Shown: positions 1-8,630 of the stretch, in pieces
How the letters are laid out: each line of letters begins with the position of its first letter
How positions within the stretch are numbered: position 1 is the first letter of the stretch
Assembly (NCBI RefSeq): GCF_003591175.1
Contig: NZ_QYYG01000004.1
Coordinates: 242,200 to 306,199 of the forward strand
DNA from: Serratia inhibens
GTDB lineage: Bacteria; Pseudomonadota; Gammaproteobacteria; Enterobacterales; Enterobacteriaceae
DNA length: 64,000 nt
Reading direction: 5' to 3'
The notes under the pieces: generated by a model
What the model saw: the letters and a program-made list of their open reading frames with translations, nothing else
What the model was told of the DNA's origin: nothing
Databases searched by the model: none
Program-made: the position numbers and the translations under genes

Positions 1-308
1 CAGATCTGCTGCTGCTGGCTCCGGGGGCGGTGCAAATTTACTACGGTGATGAAAGCGGTCGCCAGCTCGGCCCGACCGGTTCGGATCCGCTACAAGGTAC
101 GCGTTCCGATATGAACTGGAGCGAGCTGCAAGGCACCAAAGCGCCGCTGCTGGCGCATTGGCAGCGGCTTGGGCAGTTCCGCGCCCGCCATCCGGCGATC
201 GGCGCCGGCACGCAGCAGTCGCAGCAAACCGCAGGCTACTATGCTTTCAGCCGTCGGCTCGGCGACGACAAGGTGATGGTGGTGTGGGTCGGCGATCGGT
301 CACATTAA
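1..308 (+). CDS. malS: Periplasmic alpha-amylase MalS, C-terminal fragment
   Basis: This is the 3' end of a gene whose start lies before the window; the frame is open from base 3 to a TAA at 306-308, about 101 codons. The visible part reads through a QIYYGDESGR segment and a GPTGSDPLQGTRSDMNW segment, followed by HWQRLGQFRARHPAIGAG, which match the end of the glycosyl hydrolase family 13 domain of enterobacterial MalS. MalS hydrolyses maltodextrins in the periplasm. The catalytic residues and the signal peptide are outside the window. The next gene is avtA, the same order as in E. coli, which supports the call. Confidence 0.85.
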   Translation, partial: DLLLLAPGAVQIYYGDESGRQLGPTGSDPLQGTRSDMNWSELQGTKAPLLAHWQRLGQFRARHPAIGAGTQQSQQTAGYYAFSRRLGDDKVMVVWVGDRSH

Positions 309-334
309 TTCAGCACAATATGCTGGCAAACTAT

Positions 335-367
335 CGCCGGGTGACGTTTATTCCCGGCGGTTGTTTT
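335..367 (+). terminator. Probable terminator of malS
   Basis: A perfect 7-bp GC-rich inverted repeat (335-341 with 353-359, 11-nt loop) is followed by a T-rich tail (GTTGTTTT). It lies 27 bases after the malS stop and before avtA, as expected for an intrinsic terminator. Confidence 0.6.
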
Positions 368-442
368 ATGTACCGCATTGCGCCGAAAATTATCTGACGG
401 TATGGTGGGCGATTACCTGCTAAAAACAATACTGCTGCACCT

Positions 443-1696
443 ATGACTTTTTCACTTTTCGGCGACAAATTTACCCGTTACGCGGGCATTACCCGTTTAA
501 TGGATGACCTGAACGAAGGCCTGCGCACGCCCGGCGCCATCATGCTCGGCGGCGGCAATCCGGCGCAAATTCCAGAGATGGAAAGCTACTTCAAACAGCT
601 GTGTCAGGACATGCTCGACCAGGGCAAACTGACCGAGGCGCTGTGTAACTACGATGGCCCGCAGGGCAAAGACGCCCTGCTGAAAGCGCTGGCTACTTTA
701 CTGCGCGACGAGCTGGGCTGGCAGATTTCACCACAGAATATTGCACTGACAAACGGCAGCCAGAGCGCGTTTTTCTACTTGTTTAACCTGTTTGCCGGGC
801 GTTATGCCGACGGCAGCCGCCGCCGTGTGCTGTTCCCGCTGGCACCGGAATATATCGGCTATGCCGACGCCGGGTTGGACGAGGGGCTGTTCGTTTCGGC
901 CAAGCCCAATATCGAGCTGCTGCCGGAAGGCCAGTTTAAATATCACGTTGATTTCGAACATCTGAACATCGGCGACGATATCGGCATGATCTGCGTCTCG
1001 CGCCCGACCAACCCAACCGGTAACGTGATCACCGACGAAGAGCTGATGAAGCTCGATCTGCTGGCGCAACAACGCAATATTCCACTGGTGATCGATAACG
1101 CTTACGGCGTGCCGTTCCCCGGAATTATTTTCAGCGAAGCGACGCCGCTGTGGAACCCGAACATCATCCTGTGCATGAGCTTGTCCAAGCTCGGGTTGCC
1201 CGGCTCGCGCTGCGGTATCGTGATTGCCGATGAGAAAATCATCAGCGCCCTGACCAACATGAACGGCATCATCAGCCTGTCACCGGGCAGCATGGGGCCG
1301 GCGATGGCAGCTGAAATGATCGAACGTGGCGATCTGCTGCGCCTGTCGAACGAGGTGATCCGCCCGTTCTACAAACAGCGCGTTGAACACACCATCGAGA
1401 TAATCCGCCGTTATCTGTCGCCAGAGCGTTGCCTGATCCACAAACCGGAAGGGGCGATTTTCCTTTGGTTGTGGTTCAAAGATCTGCCGATCACCACCGA
1501 GCTGCTGTATCAGCGCCTGAAAAAACGCGGCGTGCTGATGGTGCCGGGCCACTACTTCTTCCCGGGATTGGAGCATGAATGGCCGCATACTCACCAGTGC
1601 ATGCGGATGAACTACGTGCCGGATCCGGAGAAAATCGAGCGCGGCGTGGCGATTTTGGCGGAAGAGATCGAACGCGCGCACCAGGAAGCGGGCTAA
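443..1696 (+). CDS. avtA: Valine-pyruvate aminotransferase
   Basis: A 417-residue class I/II PLP aminotransferase, the usual AvtA length. AvtA moves amino groups between valine or alanine and their 2-oxoacids in branched-chain amino acid and alanine metabolism, in the cytoplasm. The PLP lysine is in the SLSKLGLPGSRCG motif (Lys249), and the VIDNAYG motif around residue 217 holds the Asp and Tyr that contact the cofactor. The SRPTNPTGN segment near 186-194 is the conserved cofactor-pocket loop. The ATG start gives the family N-terminus (MTFSLFGDKF). It is followed at once by the convergent yidE gene, as in E. coli. Confidence 0.95.
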   Translation: MTFSLFGDKFTRYAGITRLMDDLNEGLRTPGAIMLGGGNPAQIPEMESYFKQLCQDMLDQGKLTEALCNYDGPQGKDALLKALATLLRDELGWQISPQNIALTNGSQSAFFYLFNLFAGRYADGSRRRVLFPLAPEYIGYADAGLDEGLFVSAKPNIELLPEGQFKYHVDFEHLNIGDDIGMICVSRPTNPTGNVITDEELMKLDLLAQQRNIPLVIDNAYGVPFPGIIFSEATPLWNPNIILCMSLSKLGLPGSRCGIVIADEKIISALTNMNGIISLSPGSMGPAMAAEMIERGDLLRLSNEVIRPFYKQRVEHTIEIIRRYLSPERCLIHKPEGAIFLWLWFKDLPITTELLYQRLKKRGVLMVPGHYFFPGLEHEWPHTHQCMRMNYVPDPEKIERGVAILAEEIERAHQEAG

Positions 1697-1704
1697 CGCC
1701 CGAG

Positions 1705-1740
1705 CCGGAGCGCAGCTGGCAGGTAAAAGCTGCGCCCCGG
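1705..1740. terminator. Hairpin between convergent avtA and yidE
   Basis: An inverted repeat with a perfect 8-bp core (1710-1717 with 1728-1735), extended to about 12 pairs with one mismatch, lies in the 48-bp gap between the converging stop codons. There is no long T tract on either side, so it is a plausible but weak shared terminator. Confidence 0.45.
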
Positions 1741-1744
1741 CAGG

Positions 1745-3403
1745 TTACATCGCCCAAAACAGCACCGCCAGCAACTGCGGCGACATGATGCGCAGGAACA
1801 TCGCCAGAGGGTAAACCGTGGCGTAGGACAGCGCGGCAGCGCCGCTGGTCGGGTGCAGGCCGTTGGCGAAGGCCAACGCCGGCGGATCGGTCATCGAACC
1901 AGCCAGCATGCCGGACAGCGTCAGATAATTCATCTTGCCTACCACCCGCGCCAGCACGCCCACGCTGAACAACGGGATGGCGGTAATCAACGCGCCGTAG
2001 CCAACCCACGCCAACCCTTCGCCGTGCATCAGGGTATCGACAAAGTTTCCCCCCGATTTCAGCCCCACCACCGCCAGAAACAGCACAATGCCCAACTCGC
2101 GCAGCGCCAGGTTGGCGCTCGGTGGCATAAACCAGTACAGCTTGCCAATGCTGCCGATACGCCCGAGGATCAATGCCGCCACCAACGGCCCGCCGGCCAG
2201 CCCAAGGCGCAATGCCGCCGGGAAACCCGGAACAAACAGCGGGACAGAACCCAGTAATACTCCCAGCCCGATGCCGATAAATACCGGCAGCATCTGCACC
2301 TGCTGCAATTTCTGTTGAGCGTTGCCGACGATGGCCGCGACCGCCTCAATCGATTCCGGCCGGCCAACCAGGTTGAGGATATCGCCAAATTGCAGCGTAA
2401 CGTTGCTACCGGCCACCAGTTCAACCCCGGAACGGTTGAGGCGAGAGATCACCACGTCATATTTTTGCTTAAGGTTAAGATCGCGGATTTTGCTGCCCAG
2501 CACCTTCTCATTGGTCACCACCGCCCTCACTACCTGTAACGCCGTGCCGCGCGTTGACAATGAGACGTCCACCTCTTCGCCAATCACCAATCGGGCATTT
2601 TCCAGGCTCTCGCGCTTCCCTACCAAATGCAGATAGTCGTCCAACTCCAGCCTCTCGAGCGGTGCAGGCACCATCAGCAGATCGCCGCGTTTCAGCCGTG
2701 AGCAGATGATGTCCTCCCCGTTCAGCAGCGGCACATTTTTTATCGCCATTCCCTGCAGATTGGGATTCCGCACCGCCACGTTCATGGTGTGCAGCAGCTC
2801 GCGGTGATTGCCCAGACTGTTTTCGAACGCCTGCGCTTCCCGATCGATATTGATACGGAAGAACAGGCGGATCAGCCACATCACCAGCAGAATGCCGCAG
2901 ATACCGAACGGATAGGCCATGGCGTAACCCATCCCCATGCGATCGACCAGCGCCGGATCCGACCCCAGATCGGTAAGAATTTGCTGCCCGGCACCGAGCG
3001 CGGGGGTGTTGGTGACTGCCCCGGAGAACACGCCGAGAATGATCGGTAGCGGCACGTCAAACAGCTTGTGAACCGCCGCCGCCACCACGCCGCCAACCAA
3101 CACCAGTAAAATGGCGAAACCGTTGAGCCGCAGCCCGGACACTCGCAGGGAAGAGAAGAAGCCGGGCCCCACCTGAATACCAATGGTGTAAACGAACAGG
3201 ATCAACCCGAATTCCTGAATGAAATGCAGCATGTCGCCGTTAAGACTGATTTGCCAGCTCTGGGCGAAATGCCCCACGAGAATGCCACCGAACAGCACCC
3301 CGCCAATGCCCAGCCCGACGCCATACACCTTCCAGTTGCCCATCCACAGCCCGAGAACGGCCACCAATGCCAACATACTGACGGTCAGGGCGATATCGCT
3401 CAT
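1745..3403 (-). CDS. yidE: Putative AspT-family transporter YidE
   Basis: A 552-residue inner-membrane protein of the aspartate:alanine exchanger (AAE) family, matching E. coli YidE in length, N-terminus and position. About five hydrophobic segments occupy residues 1-185. A central soluble part (about 195-375) contains two TrkA-C/RCK_C-like domains, which in related proteins bind small ligands. A second block of five or six hydrophobic segments follows to the C-terminus. The substrate is not known for YidE itself; exchange of organic anions is inferred from AspT. It is convergent with avtA and transcribed in the same direction as ibpBA further upstream. Confidence 0.9.
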   Translation of the reverse strand: MSDIALTVSMLALVAVLGLWMGNWKVYGVGLGIGGVLFGGILVGHFAQSWQISLNGDMLHFIQEFGLILFVYTIGIQVGPGFFSSLRVSGLRLNGFAILLVLVGGVVAAAVHKLFDVPLPIILGVFSGAVTNTPALGAGQQILTDLGSDPALVDRMGMGYAMAYPFGICGILLVMWLIRLFFRINIDREAQAFENSLGNHRELLHTMNVAVRNPNLQGMAIKNVPLLNGEDIICSRLKRGDLLMVPAPLERLELDDYLHLVGKRESLENARLVIGEEVDVSLSTRGTALQVVRAVVTNEKVLGSKIRDLNLKQKYDVVISRLNRSGVELVAGSNVTLQFGDILNLVGRPESIEAVAAIVGNAQQKLQQVQMLPVFIGIGLGVLLGSVPLFVPGFPAALRLGLAGGPLVAALILGRIGSIGKLYWFMPPSANLALRELGIVLFLAVVGLKSGGNFVDTLMHGEGLAWVGYGALITAIPLFSVGVLARVVGKMNYLTLSGMLAGSMTDPPALAFANGLHPTSGAAALSYATVYPLAMFLRIMSPQLLAVLFWAM

Positions 3404-3516
3404 AGGTCACATCCTTGCCAGAAGTTTAACAACAGGCTCGCGGTTAAAGACGCACAATTAGCAGGGATTTTGACATAAGCAGGAAAGGGGGAATGTGGGT
3501 TGCGCCACAGAATGCA

Positions 3517-3546
3517 ACGGGGGAAGCCCTTTTGGACTTCCCCCGT
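3517..3546 (-). terminator. Probable terminator downstream of ibpB
   Basis: A perfect 10-bp inverted repeat (3517-3526 with 3537-3546, 10-nt loop) lies 24 bases after the ibpB stop. It is strongly GC-rich but has no uridine run on the ibpB strand; a T7 run lies beyond it on the opposite strand. Confidence 0.55.
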
Positions 3547-3570
3547 GTTATTACCGTTTTTTTCAGTCGG

Positions 3571-3999
3571 TTACCGGGTTTCTAACCCCGGAGTGGTGCC
3601 GATGGCGATACGTTGTGGCTGCAAGGCATCCGGCACCTGACGCACCAGATCGATATGCAACAGGCCGTTTTCAAACTGCGCCTCGGAAACCTGCAGATGC
3701 TCGGCCAGCGTGAAGGTCAGAGTAAACTCTTTGCACACCAACCCCTGATGCAGATATTCCACCTGTTTTTCCGGCGGCGTCGGTTTACCGCTCACGGTCA
3801 GGCGTGGGCCTTCCACTTCAATATTCAGTTCGCTTTGTTTGAACCCGGCCAGCGCCAGAGAAATGCGGTAGTGATTGTCATCGCTTTTTTCGATGTTATA
3901 AGGCGGGAAGCCCTGAGGTTCCTGACCGCCCATTGAGCTGGCCAACTTGTCAAAACCAATCCACTGACGCAGCAAAGGTGACAAATCGTAATTACGCAT
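3571..3999 (-). CDS. ibpB: Small heat-shock chaperone IbpB
   Basis: A 142-residue alpha-crystallin (Hsp20) protein. IbpB works with IbpA to hold unfolding proteins at aggregates so that DnaK and ClpB can refold them. The N-terminus ([19 protein letters not shown]) and the GFPPYNIEK entry into the beta-sandwich are typical, and the C-terminal IAIG stretch replaces the classic IXI anchor. A good Shine-Dalgarno (AAGGAG, 4009-4014) precedes the ATG. It is the second gene of the ibpAB operon, but the spacer to ibpA is 228 bp because an ERIC element lies in it. Confidence 0.95.
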   Translation of the reverse strand: MRNYDLSPLLRQWIGFDKLASSMGGQEPQGFPPYNIEKSDDNHYRISLALAGFKQSELNIEVEGPRLTVSGKPTPPEKQVEYLHQGLVCKEFTLTFTLAEHLQVSEAQFENGLLHIDLVRQVPDALQPQRIAIGTTPGLETR

Positions 4000-4027
4000 G
4001 ATGTAAACTCCTTCTATGAAGCGAGAT

Positions 4028-4154
4028 TTTACCCGTCGCCTTTCAAGCTACGGCGTTGTTATCTGCACTCATTCACCCCAGTTACTTACTAAAGTAAGCT
4101 CCTGGGGATGAATGAGCTGGTCGCCTGGCCGTAACTTAAAATTCATAGGGTAAA
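4028..4154. repeat. ERIC element between ibpA and ibpB
   Basis: The core reads CCCCAGTTACTTAC, two bases, then AAGTAAGCTCCTGGGG, which is the core of the enterobacterial repetitive intergenic consensus (the targets of the classic ERIC primers). The ends are inverted (TTTACCC at 4028-4034, GGGTAAA at 4148-4154), so the unit is 123-127 bp, the known full length of ERIC. It is transcribed within the ibpAB mRNA and its end is 14 bases upstream of the ibpB Shine-Dalgarno. Confidence 0.9.
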
Positions 4155-4227
4155 TTAAGGTATGCCCCCTGACGGCAGGCAAGCTAACATTTAACACCAG
4201 CGAGACGTTTCGCTGATGAAATAAGAA

Positions 4228-4641
4228 TTATTTAATTTCAATCCGACGCGGTTTTAATGTTTCCGGCACGATGCGCTCCATTTCGATATACAACAACCCA
4301 TTTTCCAGCTTCGCGCCTTTAATTTGGATATGCTCGGCCAACTGGAATTTACGCTCGAAGTTACGCTCGGCAATACCTTGATATAAGTAGGTTCTTTCAG
4401 CAGGTTCGTTATTATGGGCGCCACGTACAATCAGAAGATTGTCCTGGGTGGTGATCTCCAGTTCCTGCTCGGAAAACCCGGCCACCGCGATCGCAATGCG
4501 ATAATGGTTTTCATCCACCAGCTCAACGTTATAAGGGGGATAGCCGCCATTCCCCTGGCTCTGCCCGGCCTCCAACGCGTTAAACAAACGGTCAAAACCA
4601 ATGGCGGAACGGTATAGCGGGGAAAGATCAAAATTGCGCAT
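4228..4641 (-). CDS. ibpA: Small heat-shock chaperone IbpA
   Basis: A 137-residue alpha-crystallin domain protein with the IbpA N-terminus ([20 protein letters not shown]), the YPPYNVE entry to the domain, and the C-terminal RIEIK containing the IXI anchor. IbpA binds misfolded proteins in the cytoplasm and is also known in E. coli to repress translation of its own family. It is the first gene of the operon, read from a sigma-32 promoter, with a thermosensor-like leader directly before the ATG. Confidence 0.95.
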   Translation of the reverse strand: MRNFDLSPLYRSAIGFDRLFNALEAGQSQGNGGYPPYNVELVDENHYRIAIAVAGFSEQELEITTQDNLLIVRGAHNNEPAERTYLYQGIAERNFERKFQLAEHIQIKGAKLENGLLYIEMERIVPETLKPRRIEIK

Positions 4642-4748
4642 AAAACAGCCTCCTACGGCACTTCAGCGAGGTTTAATAATTAAGCCTTCCACTAAGGACA
4701 GACTAATAATAAGAATTCCCTTACGGCAAATTCTTAATTTGGTTCTGA
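4642..4748 (-). promoter_or_regulatory. Probable ROSE RNA thermometer, ibpA leader
   Basis: On the minus strand the last 35 bases before the ibpA ATG contain CCTCGCT, 14 bases, and then the Shine-Dalgarno AGGAGG. UCGCU fits the U(U/C)GCU anti-Shine-Dalgarno motif of ROSE thermometers and can pair with AGGAGG with a bulged G. The leader is about 100 nt from the predicted start point, the same size as in E. coli ibpA. The upstream hairpins were not folded by computation. Confidence 0.7.
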
Positions 4749-4755
4749 TAAGAAA

Positions 4756-4780
4756 ATGGGGGTTGATTTCATCATTTCAA
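4756..4780 (-). promoter_or_regulatory. Sigma-32 heat-shock promoter of ibpAB
   Basis: On the minus strand TTGAAA (4775-4780) and CCCCAT (4756-4761, followed by TTT) are separated by 13 bases, an almost exact fit to the RpoH consensus (CTTGAA, 13 or so bases, CCCCAT). It lies about 115 bases upstream of the ibpA ATG. Confidence 0.85.
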
Positions 4781-4944
4781 CCGACGGCGATCAAAAAAAT
4801 GACAATCAGTTCGGCGAAAGTTTTTTTATCCCTTACAATAAAGTGAGAGAGCCGCCACAGAGCGTGACCTTGCTCCTTTTAAAACATCGACAAGATGTTA
4901 TAGATCAGCAAATTTTGGGGAACAGCACCCTGCAGGATGGAATA

Positions 4945-5289
4945 ATGAAAACGATAAAAGTGATAGCAACCAGTTGCATACTGCTGGCAACCAACGGCTG
5001 CTCCAGCGTCATGAGCCACACCGGCCCGAATCAGGGCTACTATCCGGGTACCCGCGCCAGCATGGGTATGCTGAAGGACGACAACACCAGTTGGGCGATG
5101 ATGCCGTTGGTGGCATTGGATCTACCCTTCTCCGCCGTGATGGACACCGTGCTGCTGCCTTACGACTATATGCGCTCCGACAGCGACGACACCGCAGACT
5201 CACCGAAAGCACGCATCCTGCGCGGCGAAGAGCAGAACCTGGCGGCCAGCGGCGATCCCAGCCATGCAGCCAACGTAGCCGCGCATTAA
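4945..5289 (+). CDS. yidQ: YidQ/YceK family lipoprotein
   Basis: A 114-residue predicted lipoprotein of the DUF1375 family. The ATG at 4945 is chosen because it begins a typical signal peptide (MKTIKVIATSCILLATNGC) ending at Cys19; an in-frame upstream extension to 4756 would bury the signal. The lipobox (TNGC) is not canonical at the -2 and -3 positions. The body carries the family motifs SSVMSHTG, YPGTRAS, LPFSAVMDTVLLPYD. It is divergent from ibpA, as in E. coli. Its function is unknown; location at the envelope is inferred. Confidence 0.85.
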   Translation: MKTIKVIATSCILLATNGCSSVMSHTGPNQGYYPGTRASMGMLKDDNTSWAMMPLVALDLPFSAVMDTVLLPYDYMRSDSDDTADSPKARILRGEEQNLAASGDPSHAANVAAH

Positions 5290-5297
5290 TATGCCTT

Positions 5298-5319
5298 ACG
5301 CGGGCTGTACGGCCCGCGT
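5298..5319. terminator. Hairpin between convergent yidQ and yidR
   Basis: A perfect 8-bp inverted repeat (ACGCGGGC with GCCCGCGT, 6-nt loop) fills the 35-bp gap between the two stop codons. No T run follows on either strand, so termination efficiency is uncertain. Confidence 0.5.
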
Positions 5320-5324
5320 CCTGA

Positions 5325-6605
5325 TCACACCTCAGCCACAAAAATCTGGCTGAATCCCTCAACCTCGCGCATAAATGCCACATGATTGCCGTCCGGCGAA
5401 AAGACAATGGCATCGCCCGACGGCGGCAGCGCAGTGCGTTGCGTCAGCCGCTGCATACGGCCGCTGGCTACTTCGCACAACATCAGGCTGTTATCACACA
5501 CCAGTGCGATCCGCCGGCCCTGCGGGTGCCAACTGAACGCCGACTGGATCCCATGTTCGCCCCGGGTAATTTGGCGCGGCTCACCGCCGTTCGGCGAAAC
5601 CGTCCACAGTTGCACTACGCCCTCGTCATCCTTCATCAGAAAGGCAATCATGCTGCCATCAGGCGAGCTGCGCAGCCAGTGGCGCGGCGCGGTGGCGACC
5701 CCCGGATAACGACGCCGGCCGGTAAAGGTCAGGCGACGTTGGCGCACGCCCAAAGGGGGAGCGGGTAAATGGGTCGAGGTGCCCTGCAACGGTCGGGAAC
5801 CGGCTTTGGCATAGTCGGCGTCGTCGTGCGGCAAGTCGACAATAAACACTTCCGGCAACTTTTCGTCGGCAGCGGAACGCGTATCGCCGATAAACGCCAG
5901 TGCCCAACGCTGTTGGCGTCCATCGGACCGGGCATAGCCGCACTGCCCGACCCATCCCTCTTCGTAGGCGCGGCTAATCTGGTCACTGCCCGGCTGCGGT
6001 TGTGGTGTGGTCTCGCTGACCAGCACGCAGTAATGGCTGCCATCATATTCACGCGGATGCTGCTTGGGCGGATTTACGCCCTGCAAAGGCACAGCCACAC
6101 CAACGTTACGCAAATCCAGTGCCGGGTCCAGCTCATGCATCACATGGTCGTTATAGGTAAAACTCAGGCGGCTGCCGTCCGGGCTGAATACGTGGACATG
6201 AGTGCCGCCGCGCAGCGCCCCGGGGGTATAAGGTGCGGAGATATCCATCGCATCGAGAGTAATGGCCAGTTCAAGATCCGGTTCGCTGACGACCACGCCA
6301 CGCCGGTGATGAAAATCGTAATGCCAAACGCTGTCCGGGTGTTCCGGGCCGTGAATAAAAGCGTAACGGGCCGGCGCGTCCGGGCTGACGGTCACCACAC
6401 CTACATGTGCGCCGTGCTGGGCTCTATATAACACCTCTACCTTGCCGCTGTTGGCATTCACCCGTTCAATACTCAGGCCGGTAAAGGAAGCGCCGTTCGG
6501 ACGCACGTCGTAAGCCAGCCACTGGCTGTCTGGCGTCCAGACGTTGATATTGGTTAACTGATGTCCACGTGGATCAAAAGTCAGCTGTTTTTCCCGGTAG
6601 CTCAT
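5325..6605 (-). CDS. yidR: YidR family protein, TolB-like beta-propeller (DUF3748)
   Basis: A 426-residue protein without a signal peptide. The start at 6605 is preferred over an in-frame codon at 6623 because GGGGAG lies at the right distance before it and the N-terminus (MSYREKQLTFDPRGHQLTNI) then matches E. coli YidR. Repeated SPDG-type blades (for example SPDGSRLSF, SPDGSMIAFL, SPNGGEPRQI, SPDGNHVAFM) show a WD40/TolB-like propeller. The function is not known. It sits between yidQ and a phosphatase gene on the same strand. Confidence 0.85.
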   Translation of the reverse strand: MSYREKQLTFDPRGHQLTNINVWTPDSQWLAYDVRPNGASFTGLSIERVNANSGKVEVLYRAQHGAHVGVVTVSPDAPARYAFIHGPEHPDSVWHYDFHHRRGVVVSEPDLELAITLDAMDISAPYTPGALRGGTHVHVFSPDGSRLSFTYNDHVMHELDPALDLRNVGVAVPLQGVNPPKQHPREYDGSHYCVLVSETTPQPQPGSDQISRAYEEGWVGQCGYARSDGRQQRWALAFIGDTRSAADEKLPEVFIVDLPHDDADYAKAGSRPLQGTSTHLPAPPLGVRQRRLTFTGRRRYPGVATAPRHWLRSSPDGSMIAFLMKDDEGVVQLWTVSPNGGEPRQITRGEHGIQSAFSWHPQGRRIALVCDNSLMLCEVASGRMQRLTQRTALPPSGDAIVFSPDGNHVAFMREVEGFSQIFVAEV

Positions 6606-6653
6606 GGCGGCTCCCCTGCACATGTTGGCACTAAGTCACCATCTTACCGGATT

Positions 6654-6679
6654 GGCCGGCGCGTTTCATTTCGCCGGCC
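6654..6679 (-). terminator. Hairpin downstream of the acid phosphatase gene
   Basis: A perfect 8-bp inverted repeat (GGCCGGCG with CGCCGGCC, 10-nt loop) lies 15 bases after the phosphatase stop. It lacks a uridine tract, so it may stabilise the 3' end or work as a weak terminator. Confidence 0.45.
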
Positions 6680-6694
6680 GGGGATGAGAAAAGA

Positions 6695-7429
6695 TTACTT
6701 TTTCAGGCCGTTGAATTCGTCCTTGGCCTTTTGCAACAGGGCGGCAAAGGTGGGCTCGGCATGCAAACGGGCCACGATGGCCGACGCCACCATGCGCGCC
6801 GCAGTCACGTCGCTTTGCCAGTGGTAACCGCAGATAACCCGGCTTTGGCCCATATCATAGCCACGCTGCAGGATCTCGCCCTGCCTGGCGGGGTTGATTT
6901 CAGCCAGCACCAGCGCGGTCGCCCAGCCAATGGTGGTATGCCCGGAAGGGTAAGAGCCGTTCTTCGACAGGGAGCTTTCTTCATCCGGCCGGCAGGTTGA
7001 TTCATTATAAAAAGCAAAAGGACGAATGCGCATATAGTGATTTTTTGCGCTGCGGGTCGCCAGATCGCCGGCATCTTCGCGCATTTTCATCACCAATCGA
7101 TACAGTTCCGGCGTTTTCTGCTGGGTTATTTCCACGCCGAAGGCGTTGGAAAATGCGGCGGCGACGCCGTCCCCTGCAACATGGGCATCATCATAAGCCT
7201 GCTTGCCCCTGGCGGTATTGCGCACTATTTTCCCGGCGTCGTATTGCGCCTTGTCATTGAGGAAATCAATGCTGTCCATCGCCGGTGGCGGCGGCAGCAA
7301 TGCCAGGCTATCTATGGACTGCGACTCTTGCAGAAAATAAACCTCTGGCTGAGTGGTGACATCTTTGGCGGCAAATGAAAACTGCGTTAACGCGGCACTG
7401 GTTAACGCGGCTAATAATATCTTTTTCAT
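6695..7429 (-). CDS. Class A non-specific acid phosphatase (PhoC/PhoN family)
   Basis: A 244-residue exported phosphatase of the vanadium-haloperoxidase/PAP2 fold. Residues 1-20 are a Sec signal peptide. The complete family signature is present: K129-x6-R136-P137, then P161-S-G-H164, then S196-R197-x5-H203-x3-D207; His203 is the expected nucleophile and His164 the acid. Such enzymes release phosphate from many organic monoesters in the periplasm. The ATG has AAGGGA before it. It is not found at this place in E. coli, so it is an accessory gene of this lineage. The upstream 230 bp is AT-rich and I found no clear Pho or PhoP box in it. Confidence 0.92.
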   Translation of the reverse strand: MKKILLAALTSAALTQFSFAAKDVTTQPEVYFLQESQSIDSLALLPPPPAMDSIDFLNDKAQYDAGKIVRNTARGKQAYDDAHVAGDGVAAAFSNAFGVEITQQKTPELYRLVMKMREDAGDLATRSAKNHYMRIRPFAFYNESTCRPDEESSLSKNGSYPSGHTTIGWATALVLAEINPARQGEILQRGYDMGQSRVICGYHWQSDVTAARMVASAIVARLHAEPTFAALLQKAKDEFNGLKK

Positions 7430-7661
7430 ATCAATTCCCTTATTAAAATAATTAATTTTTATTCAACATCCTTGATGCAAATAATTAAAAAATACGGCCG
7501 GTTAACTATAAATTAATAAGGATTTTTCACCTCAATAGCGATCACAGAACTCAACATTGGTTTTCTGACCGCACCTGGGGTTGTAGGGGTTTACAAAAAA
7601 TACTAAAAAGTACAAAATGGATTTAAAGTCTACAATAAACTCTCTGTCTACAGGAACCCAT

Positions 7662-8630
7662 ATGAGCCACCTCTTCGATGCCATTGTTTCCGCCCATCAG
7701 CAGTTGCGCCCGCAGGTTCGCGTGACCCCTCTGGAGCGCAGTGTGCTGTTGTCGCAACAACTGGGTTGCGAGCTGTATCTGAAATGCGACCATCTGCAGC
7801 CAACCGGTTCATTCAAGTTTCGCGGTGCCAGCAATAAACTGCGGCTGCTGAGCGACGAACAGCGTCGACGCGGGGTGATCGCCGCCTCCAGCGGTAATCA
7901 CGGCCAGGCGATGGCGCTGGCGGGCAAACTGATGGGTGTCAGCGTGACGGTCTATGCGCCGGAAACCGCCGCCGCGATCAAGCTCGAAACCATCCGCGCT
8001 TTGGGCGGGAAAGTCGTGACGGTGCCGGGAGATGCTCTGAAAGCGGAACAGGCAGGCGAGAAGGCAGCCCAGGAACAGGGCAAAGTGTATGTCTCCCCTT
8101 ATAACGACGAGCAAGTGATCGCCGGTCAAGGCACCTGCGGCATGGAGCTGGTCGAACAGCAGCCGGATCTGGATGCGGTGATTGTCGCCGTGGGCGGCGG
8201 TGGCTATATTTCAGGTATTGGCACCGTGCTGCGGCAATTGTCGCCGAAAACCCAACTGATCGCCTGTTGGCCCGAGAATGCCACCAGCATGTACAGCGCA
8301 CTGGAAGCCGGCCATATCTTCCCGGTAGAAGAGCAGGAGACCTTGTCCGACGGTACCGCCGGCGGCGTGGAGCCGAACGCCATTACCTTCCCGCTGTGCC
8401 AGCGGCTAATCGATCGCAAAATTCTGGTCAGTGAAAAGGAAATCAAACGGGCGATGCGCCAGATTGCCGCCAGCGATCGCTGGATTATTGAAGGCGCAGC
8501 CGGGGTGGCCCTGGCGGCAGCTATCAAACTGGCACCGGAATTTCAGGGAAAAAAAGTGGCGGTCGTGCTGTGCGGAAAAAACATCGTGCTGGAGAAATAC
8601 CTCAAGGCCATTGCCGATGAAAATCATTAA
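7662..8630 (+). CDS. PLP-dependent serine/threonine dehydratase-like enzyme (EutB/BhcB-like)
   Basis: A 322-residue fold-type II PLP enzyme of the threonine dehydratase/serine racemase group, without a regulatory ACT domain. The PLP lysine is Lys52 in PTGSFKFRGA, SSGNHGQ is at 76-82, and the phosphate-binding glycine loop GGGGYISG is at 178-185. The ATG at 7662 is chosen over one at 7617 because CAGGAA lies just upstream and the family N-terminus begins there. It overlaps the next gene, an ornithine-cyclodeaminase-family protein, by 14 bp. That pairing is typical of EutB-EutC (hydroxyectoine utilisation) and BhcB-BhcD (hydroxyaspartate dehydratase and iminosuccinate reductase). The actual substrate is unknown. 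Confidence 0.85.
   Translation: MSHLFDAIVSAHQQLRPQVRVTPLERSVLLSQQLGCELYLKCDHLQPTGSFKFRGASNKLRLLSDEQRRRGVIAASSGNHGQAMALAGKLMGVSVTVYAPETAAAIKLETIRALGGKVVTVPGDALKAEQAGEKAAQEQGKVYVSPYNDEQVIAGQGTCGMELVEQQPDLDAVIVAVGGGGYISGIGTVLRQLSPKTQLIACWPENATSMYSALEAGHIFPVEEQETLSDGTAGGVEPNAITFPLCQRLIDRKILVSEKEIKRAMRQIAASDRWIIEGAAGVALAAAIKLAPEFQGKKVAVVLCGKNIVLEKYLKAIADENH

Noticed and set aside
4756..4944. A longer N-terminus for yidQ starting at 4756
   Set aside because: It would place the lipoprotein signal peptide 63 residues inside the protein, and its first codons overlap the ibpA heat-shock promoter.
7584..7661. Short repeats of TAC/GTA-rich sequence before the dehydratase gene as a possible operator or array
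   Set aside because: The copies are short and irregular (TACAAAAAATAC, GTACAAAATG, GTCTACAATAAAC); I cannot define a unit or a symmetric site, so they are only noted as AT-rich promoter sequence.
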